Assembly (NCBI RefSeq): GCF_900109575.1
Contig: NZ_FOAF01000002.1
Location: forward strand, 310,001 to 374,000
Length of the DNA stretch: 64,000 nt
Direction of reading: 5' to 3'
Source: Olivibacter domesticus
GTDB taxonomy: Bacteria > Bacteroidota > Bacteroidia > Sphingobacteriales > Sphingobacteriaceae
This document shows positions 1 through 9,768 of the stretch, in pieces. Under the pieces are notes generated by a model that was given only the letters and a program-made list of their open reading frames with translations, was not told the origin of the DNA and did not search any database. Within the stretch, counting starts at the first letter, position 1, and the number at the start of each line of letters is the position of its first letter. The translations under genes were made by a program, and so were the position numbers.

Positions 1-799
1 AGAACATGCGGTGGATCCAGACAAAAGAAGATATGCCAATGAATATGAAGCTGCCAGACATTATATGGATGTTGATGCCTATGGTATAGTACCCTTCGAC
101 AGCATTCCTAAACATTGGAGAGATGCTGTAAGTAAATACTCAGAAGACACATTGAATAGTAGAGGTATTGTTCCTTGGCAGATTGAGCGTAGTTATAAAC
201 AGTTAATTAAGGCTTTTGAATTATTAGATATTCAAAAAATATTGAGATATTCGGCAGATCTTGGGCATTATATTGCTGATGCAAATGTACCGCTACATAC
301 TACCCACAACTATAACGGGCAACTTACAAATCAGGTAGGGATACATGCCTTTTGGGAAAGCAGACTACCGGAACTTTTTTCTATTAATTATGACTTTATA
401 GTCGGAAGAGCCACTTACATTTCCGATCCCTTAGAGGAGGCTTGGAATATGGTAAAAAACAGTTTCAGTCAAGTCGATACGCTGTTAAAAATTGAGGCCG
501 CTCTTAGTAATCAATATCCTAAAGAAAAAAAATACACCTACGAGTATCGTTTACAGACTATTGACAGGGTCTATTCAAAAAATTACTCAGCAGTATATCA
601 CCAACAATTAAATGGTATGGTAGAGCAGCAAATGAAAAAATCCATAAAAGATGTAGGCAATTTTTGGTACTCCGCTTGGGTAGATGCCGGGCAGCCTGAC
701 GTCACTAAGCTCCTGGGTAATAAAAGTTTTATTCAAGAAACCTTACCCGATAGCATACCGATAAAAAGCAGGGCTTTAGGAAGAGAAGAATGGCAGTAA
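1..799 (+). CDS. Zinc-dependent phospholipase C / S1-P1 nuclease-like protein, 5' truncated
   Basis: The reading frame is open to the left edge (codons for E-H-A precede the first GTG at 11), so the start lies outside the window and GTG 11 is probably internal. The visible part is about 265 residues. Histidine/aspartate-rich motifs such as RHYMDVD, SADLGHYIADANVPLH and GIHAFWESRLPELF match the trinuclear-zinc helical fold of phospholipase C / S1-P1 nuclease-like proteins that are common in Bacteroidota and usually exported. The signal peptide, if present, is outside the window. Substrate (phospholipid or nucleic acid) cannot be told from sequence. A TonB-dependent receptor with its own candidate promoter follows 78 bases later, so shared transcription is possible but not required. 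Confidence 0.75.
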   Translation, partial: EHAVDPDKRRYANEYEAARHYMDVDAYGIVPFDSIPKHWRDAVSKYSEDTLNSRGIVPWQIERSYKQLIKAFELLDIQKILRYSADLGHYIADANVPLHTTHNYNGQLTNQVGIHAFWESRLPELFSINYDFIVGRATYISDPLEEAWNMVKNSFSQVDTLLKIEAALSNQYPKEKKYTYEYRLQTIDRVYSKNYSAVYHQQLNGMVEQQMKKSIKDVGNFWYSAWVDAGQPDVTKLLGNKSFIQETLPDSIPIKSRALGREEWQ

Positions 800-824
800 A
801 TACCGGACTACCTGAAATATCAAA

Positions 825-863
825 ACCGGAACCTACCCGGTACCCTAGTAACGCTTATTTTTG
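825..863 (+). promoter_or_regulatory. Candidate promoter and inverted repeat before the TonB receptor gene
   Basis: A perfect Bacteroidota -7 box, TATTTTTG, lies at 856-863, fifteen bases before the ATG at 878, which would give a very short leader. No clear TTG -33 element is present. Just upstream, ACCGG (825-829) and CCGGT (837-841) form a short inverted repeat that could be an operator or the end of the preceding transcript. Confidence 0.4.
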
Positions 864-877
864 CGAAAATTTAATTC

Positions 878-2761
878 ATGATAAAAATTTTTACCATTAG
901 TGCATGTATACTCTATACCGGCTTTCAGAGTGTCGGACAAACAATATCTGCTGATCAGTCAACAGCTATTGACACCACGTATAAACCTTTAAATGAGGTA
1001 ATTATTAACGAAAACAGACTGCAAACGCCTTTTACCGAGCAAAACAGAAATATCAATATTATTTCCCGTGAGCAGATCAATGCGCTACCTGCTCGTTCAG
1101 TAAACGAACTGCTCACCTACGTTGCTGGTGTTGACGTACGTCAACGTGGCCCTTGGGGAGCCCAGGCAGACATTAGCATTGATGGGGGTACTTTCGAGCA
1201 AACAACTATCTTGGTGAATGGTATCAAAGTAAATGATCCTCAAACTGCTCATCATTCTATGAATATTCCTGTGCCGCTGGGTGCAATTGAGCGTATTGAA
1301 ATAATCAAGGGTCCTGCTGCCCGTATTTATGGTGTGAATAGCTTAACAGGCGCTATTAACATTATTACGCGCACACCTGCCAATGATAATTTTCAGGTAT
1401 CTGTGAATGCGGCGTCTAGCCTCAAATCAAAGGAAAATGGAAAAGGTATCTACAATGCGCGCGGCATTCAAATTGGAAAGGGCTTTGCCAATGCCCATTC
1501 CAACCATCTACTATATGGTGGCCATGAATCTGGCAATGGTTACAGATATAACACCCCTTTTAACAACAACAAACTATTCTACCAAGGCAATATAGTAACA
1601 GATAAAACAGGCTTATGGAGTTTTATGGCCGGTTATACGTTCAATGATTTTGGAGCAAATGGATATTATGCAGCGCCGAACGATAAGGAGTCTAAAGAAA
1701 TTGTCCAAACGGGTATCTTTTCCGTTGGGTACAAAAAGCAGTTATCGAAATGGAGCATCAGTCCACGTATCAGTTACCGCTACAACCATGACGATTATCG
1801 CTACAACCAATATGATTTAAGCTTATTTCGTAATCTTCATCATTCGCATGTTATCAATACCGAAGTTAACTCAACCTATAAAAGCGCCTACGGATCGATT
1901 GGCCTTGGGCTGGAAATGCGCAATGAATTTCTCCTAAGTACTAATATGGGGGATAGGGATAGAAGTAATTATGGCTTCTATGCAGAATATAAAACAGATC
2001 TTATCAAAAGGTTGTCACTTAATATGGGTGCTTATTTAAACTATAATAGCCGTTTTGGTTGGCAGGTTTATCCAGGTTTAGATATAGGTTATAACGTATT
2101 GGGTAACTGGAAAATATATGTAAACACAGGGTCTGGGCAACGCATACCTTCTTTTACTGATCTGTATACTACGGGTGGAGGAAATGTTGGCAATCCCAAT
2201 TTAAAAGCCGAGAACGCCTGGTATGCCGAAGGCGGAATAAAATATAACGACGAAAAATGGTTTTTGAACGCCAGTTATTTCTATCGGAGAATAAATGATT
2301 TTATTGATTGGACAAGGCCGTCCACCAATGAAAGCTGGCAGGCAAATAATTTCATGCGCAATCAAGTTCAAGGGCTTAGTCTCACAACACAGTATAAAAT
2401 AAATACAGAACAGGAATACCATTGGTTGGCTGGCGTTTCGTATACTTATTTAAATCCAAAAGTAACGAATGCTTCGTCGGAAAGTATGTTGTCTAAATAT
2501 GCCATCGAGAGCTTAAAACATCAACTTATAGGACATCTAATATTCCGTACTGATAACTTCTCGATCAGTGCAGCTCAACGCTTCGTAGAGCGAATAAGCT
2601 ACAAAAATTATTTTTTAACGGATTTAAAGTTCGGCTATAAATGGAAAAATTATGGTGTGAATTTAGATGCAAACAATCTTTTTGATGTTACATACATTGA
2701 AGCAGCTGCTATACCCCTACCTGGAAGGTGGTTTAATGTAGGCATTAACTGTTCCATATAA
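878..2761 (+). CDS. TonB-dependent outer-membrane receptor (BtuB-like size)
   Basis: A 627-residue outer-membrane receptor with a signal peptide (about 1-20, ending near GQT), a TonB-plug domain (about residues 40-160, with LPARSVNELLTYVAGVDV and IERIEIIKGPAARIYG) and a 22-strand-type beta-barrel. It lacks the CarboxypepD_reg-like N-terminal extension and the SusC signature, so it belongs with siderophore/cobalamin/metal receptors rather than glycan importers. The length is close to that of BtuB, but no cobalamin riboswitch is visible in the 78-base upstream gap, so the substrate stays open. It ends in a bidirectional hairpin terminator shared with the convergent isomerase gene. Confidence 0.85.
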   Translation: MIKIFTISACILYTGFQSVGQTISADQSTAIDTTYKPLNEVIINENRLQTPFTEQNRNINIISREQINALPARSVNELLTYVAGVDVRQRGPWGAQADISIDGGTFEQTTILVNGIKVNDPQTAHHSMNIPVPLGAIERIEIIKGPAARIYGVNSLTGAINIITRTPANDNFQVSVNAASSLKSKENGKGIYNARGIQIGKGFANAHSNHLLYGGHESGNGYRYNTPFNNNKLFYQGNIVTDKTGLWSFMAGYTFNDFGANGYYAAPNDKESKEIVQTGIFSVGYKKQLSKWSISPRISYRYNHDDYRYNQYDLSLFRNLHHSHVINTEVNSTYKSAYGSIGLGLEMRNEFLLSTNMGDRDRSNYGFYAEYKTDLIKRLSLNMGAYLNYNSRFGWQVYPGLDIGYNVLGNWKIYVNTGSGQRIPSFTDLYTTGGGNVGNPNLKAENAWYAEGGIKYNDEKWFLNASYFYRRINDFIDWTRPSTNESWQANNFMRNQVQGLSLTTQYKINTEQEYHWLAGVSYTYLNPKVTNASSESMLSKYAIESLKHQLIGHLIFRTDNFSISAAQRFVERISYKNYFLTDLKFGYKWKNYGVNLDANNLFDVTYIEAAAIPLPGRWFNVGINCSI

Positions 2762-2763
2762 AT

Positions 2764-2804
2764 AAAAACGGCAGCAATTGATTGATTTAATTGCTGCCGT
2801 TTTT
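2764..2804. terminator. Bidirectional intrinsic terminator
   Basis: A 16-bp perfect stem (AAAAACGGCAGCAATT at 2764-2779 and its complement at 2789-2804) with a 9-base loop. The A-rich and T-rich ends give a U-tract in either direction, fitting its place between two convergent genes. Confidence 0.9.
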
Positions 2805-2814
2805 ATTATTAAGT

Positions 2815-3867
2815 TTACAACCCTAATATTGCTTTATTTAATTGCTCATCAACACCCGATGAAGCAAAATCATCAAAGGTCTTATCCGTTACCCGTATGA
2901 TATGATCTTTAATAAAAATTGCTCCTTCTTTCGCACCATCCTCCGGATGTTTTAAGGCACATTCCCATTCCATTACGGCCCATCCTTTAAAATCATAAGC
3001 AGTTAACTTACTGAATACAGATTTAAAATCTACCTGTCCATCACCTAAAGATCGAAACCTACCAGCTCGCTCTACCCAACCTTGATAACCTCCATATACT
3101 CCTTGCTTTCCTGATGGGTTAAATTCAGCATCCTTCACATGAAACATTCTTATTCGCTCATGATAATGGTCAATATATGCTAGGTAATCCAAGCATTGTA
3201 ACACAAAATGAGAGGGATCATAAAGCAAACAAGCTCTTTGATGATTATTTACCTTTTCAAGGAACATTTCATAGCTAATACCATCATGTAAATCCTCACC
3301 TGGATGAATCTCATAACATACATCTACCCCTACTTCATCGAAAGCATCTAAAATTGGGAGCCACCTGTTTGCCAGTTCTTTAAAACCATCGTCAACCAGT
3401 CCTGCGGGGCGTTGTGGCCACGGGTATACGGTGTGCCAAAGTAAGGAGCCGCTGAAAGTAGCATGCGCATCTAAGCCCAAATGCTGGGACGCCCTAGCAG
3501 CATATTTTAATTGTTGTACAGCCCATTCCGTTCTTGCCTTTGGATTGTTATGATAGGCTTCTGGTGCAAAACCATCAAACAATTTATCATAGGCAGGGTT
3601 AACAGCAATTAACTGGCCTTGTAAATGTGTAGAAAGTTCCGTTATTTCCAGTCCGTGACTATTCACGATGCCTTTTATTTCGTCGGCATACGTTTTACTT
3701 TCAGCTGCTTTTTGCAAATCAAAATAAGATGTCGCCCATGTAGGTATCTGTACCCCTTTAAAGCCTAATCCTTTAGCCCATCCACAGATGGCATCCAAGC
3801 TGTTAAAGGGTGCCGTATCACCCAAGAATTGTGCAAGAAATATTCCTGGTCCTTTTAGTGTTCTCAT
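2815..3867 (-). CDS. Cytoplasmic sugar phosphate isomerase/epimerase-like TIM barrel
   Basis: A 350-residue xylose-isomerase-like TIM-barrel protein (AP_endonuc_2 family). Candidate metal ligands sit in CYEIHPGED, LLYDPSHF, FHVKDAEF and VMEWE, the usual Glu/Asp/His/Glu pattern. Unlike the two paralogs at 9987-10928 and 23889-24791 it has no signal peptide, so it should act in the cytoplasm, on a sugar released by the neighbouring DUF1080/oxidoreductase genes (inference). A strong terminator at 3966-3998 separates it from the upstream DUF1080 gene, so it needs its own promoter in 3868-3965; no TAnnTTTG box is clear there. The exact substrate cannot be assigned. Confidence 0.85.
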   Translation of the reverse strand: MRTLKGPGIFLAQFLGDTAPFNSLDAICGWAKGLGFKGVQIPTWATSYFDLQKAAESKTYADEIKGIVNSHGLEITELSTHLQGQLIAVNPAYDKLFDGFAPEAYHNNPKARTEWAVQQLKYAARASQHLGLDAHATFSGSLLWHTVYPWPQRPAGLVDDGFKELANRWLPILDAFDEVGVDVCYEIHPGEDLHDGISYEMFLEKVNNHQRACLLYDPSHFVLQCLDYLAYIDHYHERIRMFHVKDAEFNPSGKQGVYGGYQGWVERAGRFRSLGDGQVDFKSVFSKLTAYDFKGWAVMEWECALKHPEDGAKEGAIFIKDHIIRVTDKTFDDFASSGVDEQLNKAILGL

Positions 3868-3965
3868 TTGTATAATAATTTATTTAAGTTTTAACATCTT
3901 ATCTCTTCTAGCCGTTTAAGATATCATTTATTTTAAAAAACTCAAAACACAATGTTAATGGACCT

Positions 3966-3998
3966 AAAAAAATAAACCCGGCATTTGGGGATGCCGGG
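3966..3998 (-). terminator. Intrinsic terminator of the DUF1080/oxidoreductase operon
   Basis: CCCGGCAT (3977-3984) and ATGCCGGG (3991-3998) form an 8-bp GC-rich stem with a 6-base loop. On the minus strand it is followed by TTTATTTTTTT (3966-3976), a good U-tract. It lies about 125 bases beyond the stop of the DUF1080 lipoprotein gene. The rest of 3868-4123 shows no gene. Confidence 0.85.
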
Positions 3999-4123
3999 GA
4001 AAAACTTATGTTTTTTTAATCAACCTAAACCTGACACTATAACAAGTGTTTTAGTACATTGTTTTAAGTTTTTTATTTTTTTTCAAATTTTTAGAAAATG
4101 TTTCTACCCATTTATAAATGGTG

Positions 4124-4882
4124 TTACAATGCCTTGACCCGTATATTTCTAAACCAAACACCATCGCCATGATCTTGAAGGGCAATTTTACCACTATTGT
4201 TTTTTTTGTAATCTGGATAGTCTTTCCATTTACCTTCCGACTTTTCCTTCTTCCACTCCTCCGTACCTTCCTGGAAATCTACCACCTTTTTACCATTTAG
4301 CCAATGTTCAACATGTCCATTGTTGTAAACAATTCTACTTGTATTCCATTCACCAACTGGTTTTAACTCTTTCTGACTATCATCGGCAGGAGTCATGGCA
4401 TAATTGGCACCAGTTTTCTGCCAATCTTCAATTTTCCCAGGAAAACCTATGTCGTCCAGCATTTGATATTCAGGCCCTGTTTCATAGGGTGCTTTGTATT
4501 TAGCATCTTCTACCACATGATACATCAACCCCGAATTTCCGGCCTTGGCAATTTTCCATTCCCACTCCAATTCAAAATTGCCAAATTCTTTATCACTTAC
4601 TAAATCACCGCCAAAATCTTCTTTATTTCCTTTGCCTGTACAGGCCAGCGCTCCGTCCTGCACCTCCCAATTCTTAACCGGCTCTTTTTTATTGTATCCA
4701 TGCCAGCCCGCTAATGACTTTCCATCAAATAATTCTACCCATTCTCCTGCAGTAGTATCAGTAGCCATTGCTGTGGTTTCAGTACTATCACTAGCGCCCT
4801 CACTTTTACTAGAATTTGAATTACAAGCGGTTAAGCTCACGGCTAATGCTGCCGCGGCAGCTACTTTTAGTGTGTTTTTCAT
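4124..4882 (-). CDS. DUF1080 (3-keto-disaccharide hydrolase family) lipoprotein
   Basis: A 252-residue protein with a type II signal (MKNTLKVAAAAALAVSLTAC, Cys at 20), a Ser/Thr/Glu linker and one DUF1080 beta-sandwich domain (about 55-252: ELFDGKSLAGWHGY near the start, IALQDHGDGVWFRNIRVKAL at the end). The in-frame ATG at 4921 would put 13 residues before the signal, so the ATG at 4882 is preferred. The family is annotated as 3-keto-disaccharide hydrolase/lyase, acting on glycosides oxidised at C3. As a lipoprotein it should be membrane-anchored outside the cytoplasm. It is the last gene before the strong terminator at 3966-3998. Confidence 0.9.
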   Translation of the reverse strand: MKNTLKVAAAAALAVSLTACNSNSSKSEGASDSTETTAMATDTTAGEWVELFDGKSLAGWHGYNKKEPVKNWEVQDGALACTGKGNKEDFGGDLVSDKEFGNFELEWEWKIAKAGNSGLMYHVVEDAKYKAPYETGPEYQMLDDIGFPGKIEDWQKTGANYAMTPADDSQKELKPVGEWNTSRIVYNNGHVEHWLNGKKVVDFQEGTEEWKKEKSEGKWKDYPDYKKNNSGKIALQDHGDGVWFRNIRVKAL

Positions 4883-4995
4883 TTTAATAATTGGTTGTTT
4901 GTTATTGGTTATTAGTATCAAGACATAAGTAGCAAGTACTAAGACTTTACATACTGCCTAATATACTATACATACATCTTGATACTTATAGTTAA

Positions 4996-7900
4996 TTACA
5001 ACCTCTTCACCCTTATATTTTTAAAATGCACCTCAGAGCCGTGTCCCAAAAAGGCTAGATAGCCACTTTTACGTTTAATGCCTGGATGTTCTTTGCCATC
5101 CAGTGTTCCATTTTTTGAAGCTTCGGCAAGATCTCCATCTAAAATGACGGTTCCATTTAGGGTAACTTTTATTTTATTTCCCTTTACAAATATTTCTTCT
5201 TCATTCCATTCACCCAATGGTTTAAGGTACCCTCGTTTTGCGGGTATTGTACCATAGACAGATCCATGATATTGATATTTTTTTAAATCTTTATATACAG
5301 CTGCATCATTGTCCAGCACTTGAATTTCCATGCCTGAATAAGCAACATCCCCAGCCATTGGTGCCCGTATTCCGATACCGTTATTAGCGCCTGGTGTTAA
5401 GCGGAAGCTGAAACGATAAATAAAATCACCATATTCTTCTTTAGAATATAAGTTACCACCTGACCCTTTATCTGGATAGATTGCCAAAGTGCCTTCATCG
5501 CTAACGGTGTATGCTGTCGTATTTCCTGTCCACGAATCGAGATTAGTGCCATCAAATAATACTTGGAATCCTTCATTTTTCTCCTGCGTACTTAACTGAA
5601 AAACCTCTTTTCTTGGTAGCTCTTTGATATAAATATCTCGATAGGCTACTTCCGTACCATGCGCCTGTAATTCAATCTGCTCGACAGGAAATATGGACTG
5701 ATTTTTATCCCAATAATTTTCAAGCGTTACATTATCGGTAACCAATTGTCCATTGAGATATACCGTCACTTTATCGCCCTTCATAAGAATTCTAAAAGTA
5801 TTCCATTCTCCAAGCGCATTATCAGCAACTTTTATAGGTTTGCTTTCATTCTTCTGATTGTTATATAGACCGCCAGATCCCACCTGAGCACCTACATTCA
5901 CACGGGAAGTATCCCAAATTTGTACTTGCGGTGTTCCACGTAAATAAATCCCTGCATCACCTTCTTTACTAATAGGACTCAACTTCCAATCAACAAGCAT
6001 TTCAAAATCACCATATTGCTTTGTAGTAGCAATATTATCCCCTTTACCGTTGAAATACAATACACCGTCCTTTACATACCAACCGGCCCGCATCTGCTCA
6101 TCAGCTTTTGCTTGTGCCGTAGTTAGCTCCTTTGCGCTCATTTTAGATCGTTTGATCGGATTTTCTACCAAGCCCTTCCACCCAGCTAAATCTTTGCCAT
6201 TAAAAAGGGAAACGAAGCCTTGTCCGGTAGGAAGCTCTGCTATATGTTTTAAAAGCGCTTGTTTTAAATAATCGCTGTCCTGACCACTTAAAGCCTCCAC
6301 TGTTTTATCCAATATAGCCCTTACATCCGGACCATATAAAGTGGGGTTAGAAAGTGCAATGTTCAATACCGCCATCGCAGCAGCCGATTTAAGTGCAGGA
6401 TTATCAAGAAACTGGCCTGCAAAAATCAGCGCATTATATGTTTTATTTGCCTCAAGTGCTCCGAGTATACCCTTCTGTTGGGGAACTGTTTTAGCAACGG
6501 TCATGACATCTCTTAACAGCAATACTTTCTGTTCAGCAGGAAACTCCGATTGAGCTGTTAATCGAACAATACCTTTAATTACAGCGTCTAACTCATCAGC
6601 ATCTGTAGTTGTCCGACTCAACTTAATCAGTTCAGGTAACGCTTCGGTATCATTCCAATTTGCTAGCGCCAATACGGCGGCTCCCTTCAAGGGCTGATCT
6701 GTCCCTGAAAGTGCCTTAACTACTGGCTGAAGTACCTCTTGCCCTCCTATACCTGAAAAAACATTTAGGTATAATGCCTTTTGCTCGGGAGATACGGTTT
6801 CATATTTACTTAGCAGCGATGCAATTACCTGCTCCTTTTGCGTACTACCGCTAACAGCGGTTACAATAGCTTGTTGAGTGGCTTCCCTTTCGTCCGCATT
6901 TTTTGCTTCTGCTAATATAGTGGTCAATGCCATTAAATTTTCTTCCTTCGCAATAGCGGGCAACGTCTGGTATGCAGCATTACTAACATCAGCATTTTCA
7001 CTCTTTAGCAAAGAACTTACTGCAGCAAAACTCTCATTAGCTCCCCTATTCGCTAAAATCTCCATAATGGTAATTTGATCAGCAGCCGAAGCTTTTGGAA
7101 GTACCCCCACTAGCTGACTCAAGAATCCTTCACCGTGCATAGTGAAAAAAGCTTCTTTAATGGCTTTCCTTTCGGTCTGATTGGATGGCGCTAATAAAGC
7201 TAATAATTCAGGGGTAGCTTTTACACCATTTAATTTTGAATAGGCTTTAATAGCCGTGGCTTTAACCAAGGTATCGTTGCTTTCTAACGCTTTTTCAACG
7301 TAGACTGTAGCCGATGGATCTTTGGTATTAGCAAGGGCATTTAAAATGGCTGCTTGTGTTGCTGGCTCAGCCTTCTTTAAACCTTTTCCCCAATTACTAA
7401 TGCCTTGCCCTTTCAGATAGGGAATGCCTAATTTTACTGCAGCAATACTGTAGGCTGGATTCTCATCTCTTGCAGCTTTCACTAATTTAGGCACATATTC
7501 TTCACCATAGATATGGGATAAAATGTTTAATCCGGCTATACGTGTAGGGGTATGTTCGTCGCCTACTTTAAGTAACGATTTGGCTATTTTCTCTGCCAAA
7601 TCCTTTTCTCCTTTTAGCACGAGCTTATTTGCATAATTGATATAAGAAGCGGTAGCATTTGATTCATCATATCCAAAGGATACCTCTTCAGCAGCCTTTT
7701 TTAACACTTCTTCAGACGAAGGAACCGCCAATCTTGCTAATGTATAATAAGCAGTTTTCCTTACCGGCAACTCACTGGAAGTAGCGAACGGAATCACCGC
7801 TTTCTCTCCCTCCGCATAGTCTGCATCTCCAATGGCTTCCAAGATGTAAACGATATTACGTCCTTTGGCATTCGGTAAAGCATCGGCTAAGGCTTTTCCG

Positions 7901-8388
7901 GCTGGTTGGCTCTTTATCCTGGCTAATGTACGTGCTGCCCTATCACCTAAATAATCGTCTTGTAAATAACCCGCTAATGCCGGTACGGCCTCATCTTTTC
8001 CAGCGTTTATTAAAAGATTCAACACATAGCCCTTATTATCTTTATCCGTAAGCTTGGTCAACGCCTGTAAAGCACCTTGAACAAATTTGGCTCTCTGAGT
8101 CTCTTTTCCAGGCTGCATTACATAGTAAGCATAGCTATTTGTCGCATATTCTATTTTCGCGTTGTCGCCACCCTGAGGCTTTAATTGCTGTAAAAGATTA
8201 CTGATATCTTCAGCAGTAAAACCTTCCAGTTGCATCATTGCAGCAGACAACTTATCCGCATTTTGGGCAGGTTGTGTAGCAAGTAAATCAGCAATTTTAG
8301 TAGTAGTGGTACGCTTGTCATCCTGCTGGGCCATCATTGGGTTTGACAGCATAAACGCCAGGACAGAAGCATATATATAATTCTTCAT
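4996..8388 (-). CDS. Exported HEAT-repeat protein with two C-terminal DUF1080 domains
   Basis: A 1130-residue protein. Residues 1-20 are a Sec signal peptide (cleavage near MMAQ). Residues about 30-715 are alpha-helical HEAT/armadillo-type repeats (recurring A-x-x-A-L helices such as KGAAVLALANWNDTEALPEL). Two DUF1080 domains follow, about 727-918 (SLFNGKDLAGWKGL...IYIKELPR) and 940-1130 (VLFDGTNLDSWTG...FKNIRVKRL). DUF1080 beta-sandwiches act on 3-keto glycosides; the HEAT solenoid may scaffold partners or polysaccharide (inference). It lies 44 bases downstream of the Gfo/Idh/MocA gene, so the two probably share a transcript. The two DUF1080 copies are diverged, so one could be a binding rather than a catalytic unit. 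Confidence 0.88.
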   Translation of the reverse strand: MKNYIYASVLAFMLSNPMMAQQDDKRTTTTKIADLLATQPAQNADKLSAAMMQLEGFTAEDISNLLQQLKPQGGDNAKIEYATNSYAYYVMQPGKETQRAKFVQGALQALTKLTDKDNKGYVLNLLINAGKDEAVPALAGYLQDDYLGDRAARTLARIKSQPAGKALADALPNAKGRNIVYILEAIGDADYAEGEKAVIPFATSSELPVRKTAYYTLARLAVPSSEEVLKKAAEEVSFGYDESNATASYINYANKLVLKGEKDLAEKIAKSLLKVGDEHTPTRIAGLNILSHIYGEEYVPKLVKAARDENPAYSIAAVKLGIPYLKGQGISNWGKGLKKAEPATQAAILNALANTKDPSATVYVEKALESNDTLVKATAIKAYSKLNGVKATPELLALLAPSNQTERKAIKEAFFTMHGEGFLSQLVGVLPKASAADQITIMEILANRGANESFAAVSSLLKSENADVSNAAYQTLPAIAKEENLMALTTILAEAKNADEREATQQAIVTAVSGSTQKEQVIASLLSKYETVSPEQKALYLNVFSGIGGQEVLQPVVKALSGTDQPLKGAAVLALANWNDTEALPELIKLSRTTTDADELDAVIKGIVRLTAQSEFPAEQKVLLLRDVMTVAKTVPQQKGILGALEANKTYNALIFAGQFLDNPALKSAAAMAVLNIALSNPTLYGPDVRAILDKTVEALSGQDSDYLKQALLKHIAELPTGQGFVSLFNGKDLAGWKGLVENPIKRSKMSAKELTTAQAKADEQMRAGWYVKDGVLYFNGKGDNIATTKQYGDFEMLVDWKLSPISKEGDAGIYLRGTPQVQIWDTSRVNVGAQVGSGGLYNNQKNESKPIKVADNALGEWNTFRILMKGDKVTVYLNGQLVTDNVTLENYWDKNQSIFPVEQIELQAHGTEVAYRDIYIKELPRKEVFQLSTQEKNEGFQVLFDGTNLDSWTGNTTAYTVSDEGTLAIYPDKGSGGNLYSKEEYGDFIYRFSFRLTPGANNGIGIRAPMAGDVAYSGMEIQVLDNDAAVYKDLKKYQYHGSVYGTIPAKRGYLKPLGEWNEEEIFVKGNKIKVTLNGTVILDGDLAEASKNGTLDGKEHPGIKRKSGYLAFLGHGSEVHFKNIRVKRL

Positions 8389-8432
8389 ATTGGTTTTATA
8401 GTTCGTGATGGTTTAATTTATAGCGTTAATAA

Positions 8433-9704
8433 TTAAATGGTCCAAGGTCCTCTCATTGGCTGATCTATTAACCTATTTGCAGCTTCGTCATTCATAAAAA
8501 ACTGCTTATCTGGATCAAATTTCAACGATCGCCCTAGACGTACAGCTGCTAAGCCCATATTCACCAACGTGCAGGAGCGGTAACCGTTTTCCTCATTTAA
8601 CGCAAATTTCTGCCTCTTTTTTACCGCTTCTACAAAATCCGTCACCTGCTCATCTGGTTCAGGGAATGCCGCAAGCTTACGTTCCATGTCTGGTATGTCC
8701 GACTTAAATCCAGGATATAATTTTCCTTTTGGCCCATCAATATACGGTACATCTTTATCTCTTCCTTCGCCATCCAGAATAATCTTACAGCCATCAGCAT
8801 AAGTGTATTCTATTCGACGCCATGTACCTACCGCATCACTATGCTGTTGTGGGGCATCCACCTCAACCGAAACCGGGCTTTCGTTATCTTTCCCTAAAAA
8901 GTATTGAATAGGATCTAAATAATGCTGTCCCATATCACCTAAACCACCGCCATCATAATCCCAATACCCTCTAAAAGTTTGATGTACGCGATGTGCATTA
9001 TAAGGTTTGTATTGCGCAGGCCCCAACCACATATCATAATCTAATTCGGCAGGTGCTTGCTCTGGAACGAGATTTTCTTTACCAACCCAATAAAACTTCC
9101 AGTCAAAGCCTGTATGACGACTCACGGTTACCTTTAAAGGCCAGCCCAACATACCCGTATCCACCAGTTTCTTGATCTTTTTCACGGGCACTGCCATGCC
9201 ATAAAAGTTATCTTTAAACCTAAACCAGGTGTTCAATCTAAAAATACGACCGTGTTGTTGAACAGCCTCTTTTACACGTTTTCCCTCTCCGATGGTTCTT
9301 GTCATTGGTTTTTCACACCAAATATCTTTCCCCGCACGCGCCGCTTCTGCCGCCATAATACCATGCCAGTGGGGAGGTGTGGCAATATGCACAATATCTA
9401 CCTCAGGTAACTGTATCAAATCTCGGTAATCAGACAATTGTTTAACGCCTGTATCACCCAAGGTTTTTATCGCAACGGCAAGATGGCGTTTATCTACATC
9501 ACAGATCGCCACCGTTTTAGTACCGGCATATTCAAAGTGTCCACGCCCCATTGCTCCTACACCAATAATGCCCTTGGTAAGATGATCACTTGGTGCGAGG
9601 TATCCTTGGCCACCCAAAACAAATCGGGGTACAATGCTAAATGCAGCTGCTGCAAACGCTGATTTTTTGATAAAATCACGTCTGGAGGTTGTTTTTTCTT
9701 TCAT
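8433..9704 (-). CDS. Tat-exported Gfo/Idh/MocA family oxidoreductase
   Basis: A 423-residue NAD(P)-dependent oxidoreductase. A twin-arginine signal (TSRRDFIKKSAF, residues 6-17) precedes a Rossmann domain with the dinucleotide loop GVGAMG (48-53), the EKP motif (131-133) and a C-terminal catalytic domain with GDMGQHYLD (256-264; Asp257 and His261 are candidate catalytic residues). Members with this architecture oxidise or isomerise sugars and glycosides, often at C3. A Tat signal implies folding with tightly bound cofactor before export, as in glucose-fructose oxidoreductase. Next to DUF1080 proteins it is the likely 3-dehydrogenase that creates the keto-glycoside (inference). The 282-base upstream gap holds a candidate promoter and structured leader. 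Confidence 0.9.
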   Translation of the reverse strand: MKEKTTSRRDFIKKSAFAAAAFSIVPRFVLGGQGYLAPSDHLTKGIIGVGAMGRGHFEYAGTKTVAICDVDKRHLAVAIKTLGDTGVKQLSDYRDLIQLPEVDIVHIATPPHWHGIMAAEAARAGKDIWCEKPMTRTIGEGKRVKEAVQQHGRIFRLNTWFRFKDNFYGMAVPVKKIKKLVDTGMLGWPLKVTVSRHTGFDWKFYWVGKENLVPEQAPAELDYDMWLGPAQYKPYNAHRVHQTFRGYWDYDGGGLGDMGQHYLDPIQYFLGKDNESPVSVEVDAPQQHSDAVGTWRRIEYTYADGCKIILDGEGRDKDVPYIDGPKGKLYPGFKSDIPDMERKLAAFPEPDEQVTDFVEAVKKRQKFALNEENGYRSCTLVNMGLAAVRLGRSLKFDPDKQFFMNDEAANRLIDQPMRGPWTI

Positions 9705-9768
9705 TAGTAACTGTTTGTTTTTATTTGAGTATATTTTTCCTTCTGCTCAACCTTTCGCTTAAACGAAT

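Noticed and set aside
799-877. Cobalamin riboswitch before the BtuB-sized receptor
   Set aside because: The gap is only 78 bases, far too short for a cobalamin riboswitch, and no B12-box-like sequence is present.
4545-4928. 127-codon open frame opposite the DUF1080 lipoprotein
   Set aside because: It is a shadow of the coding strand; the minus-strand gene has a clear signal peptide and domain.
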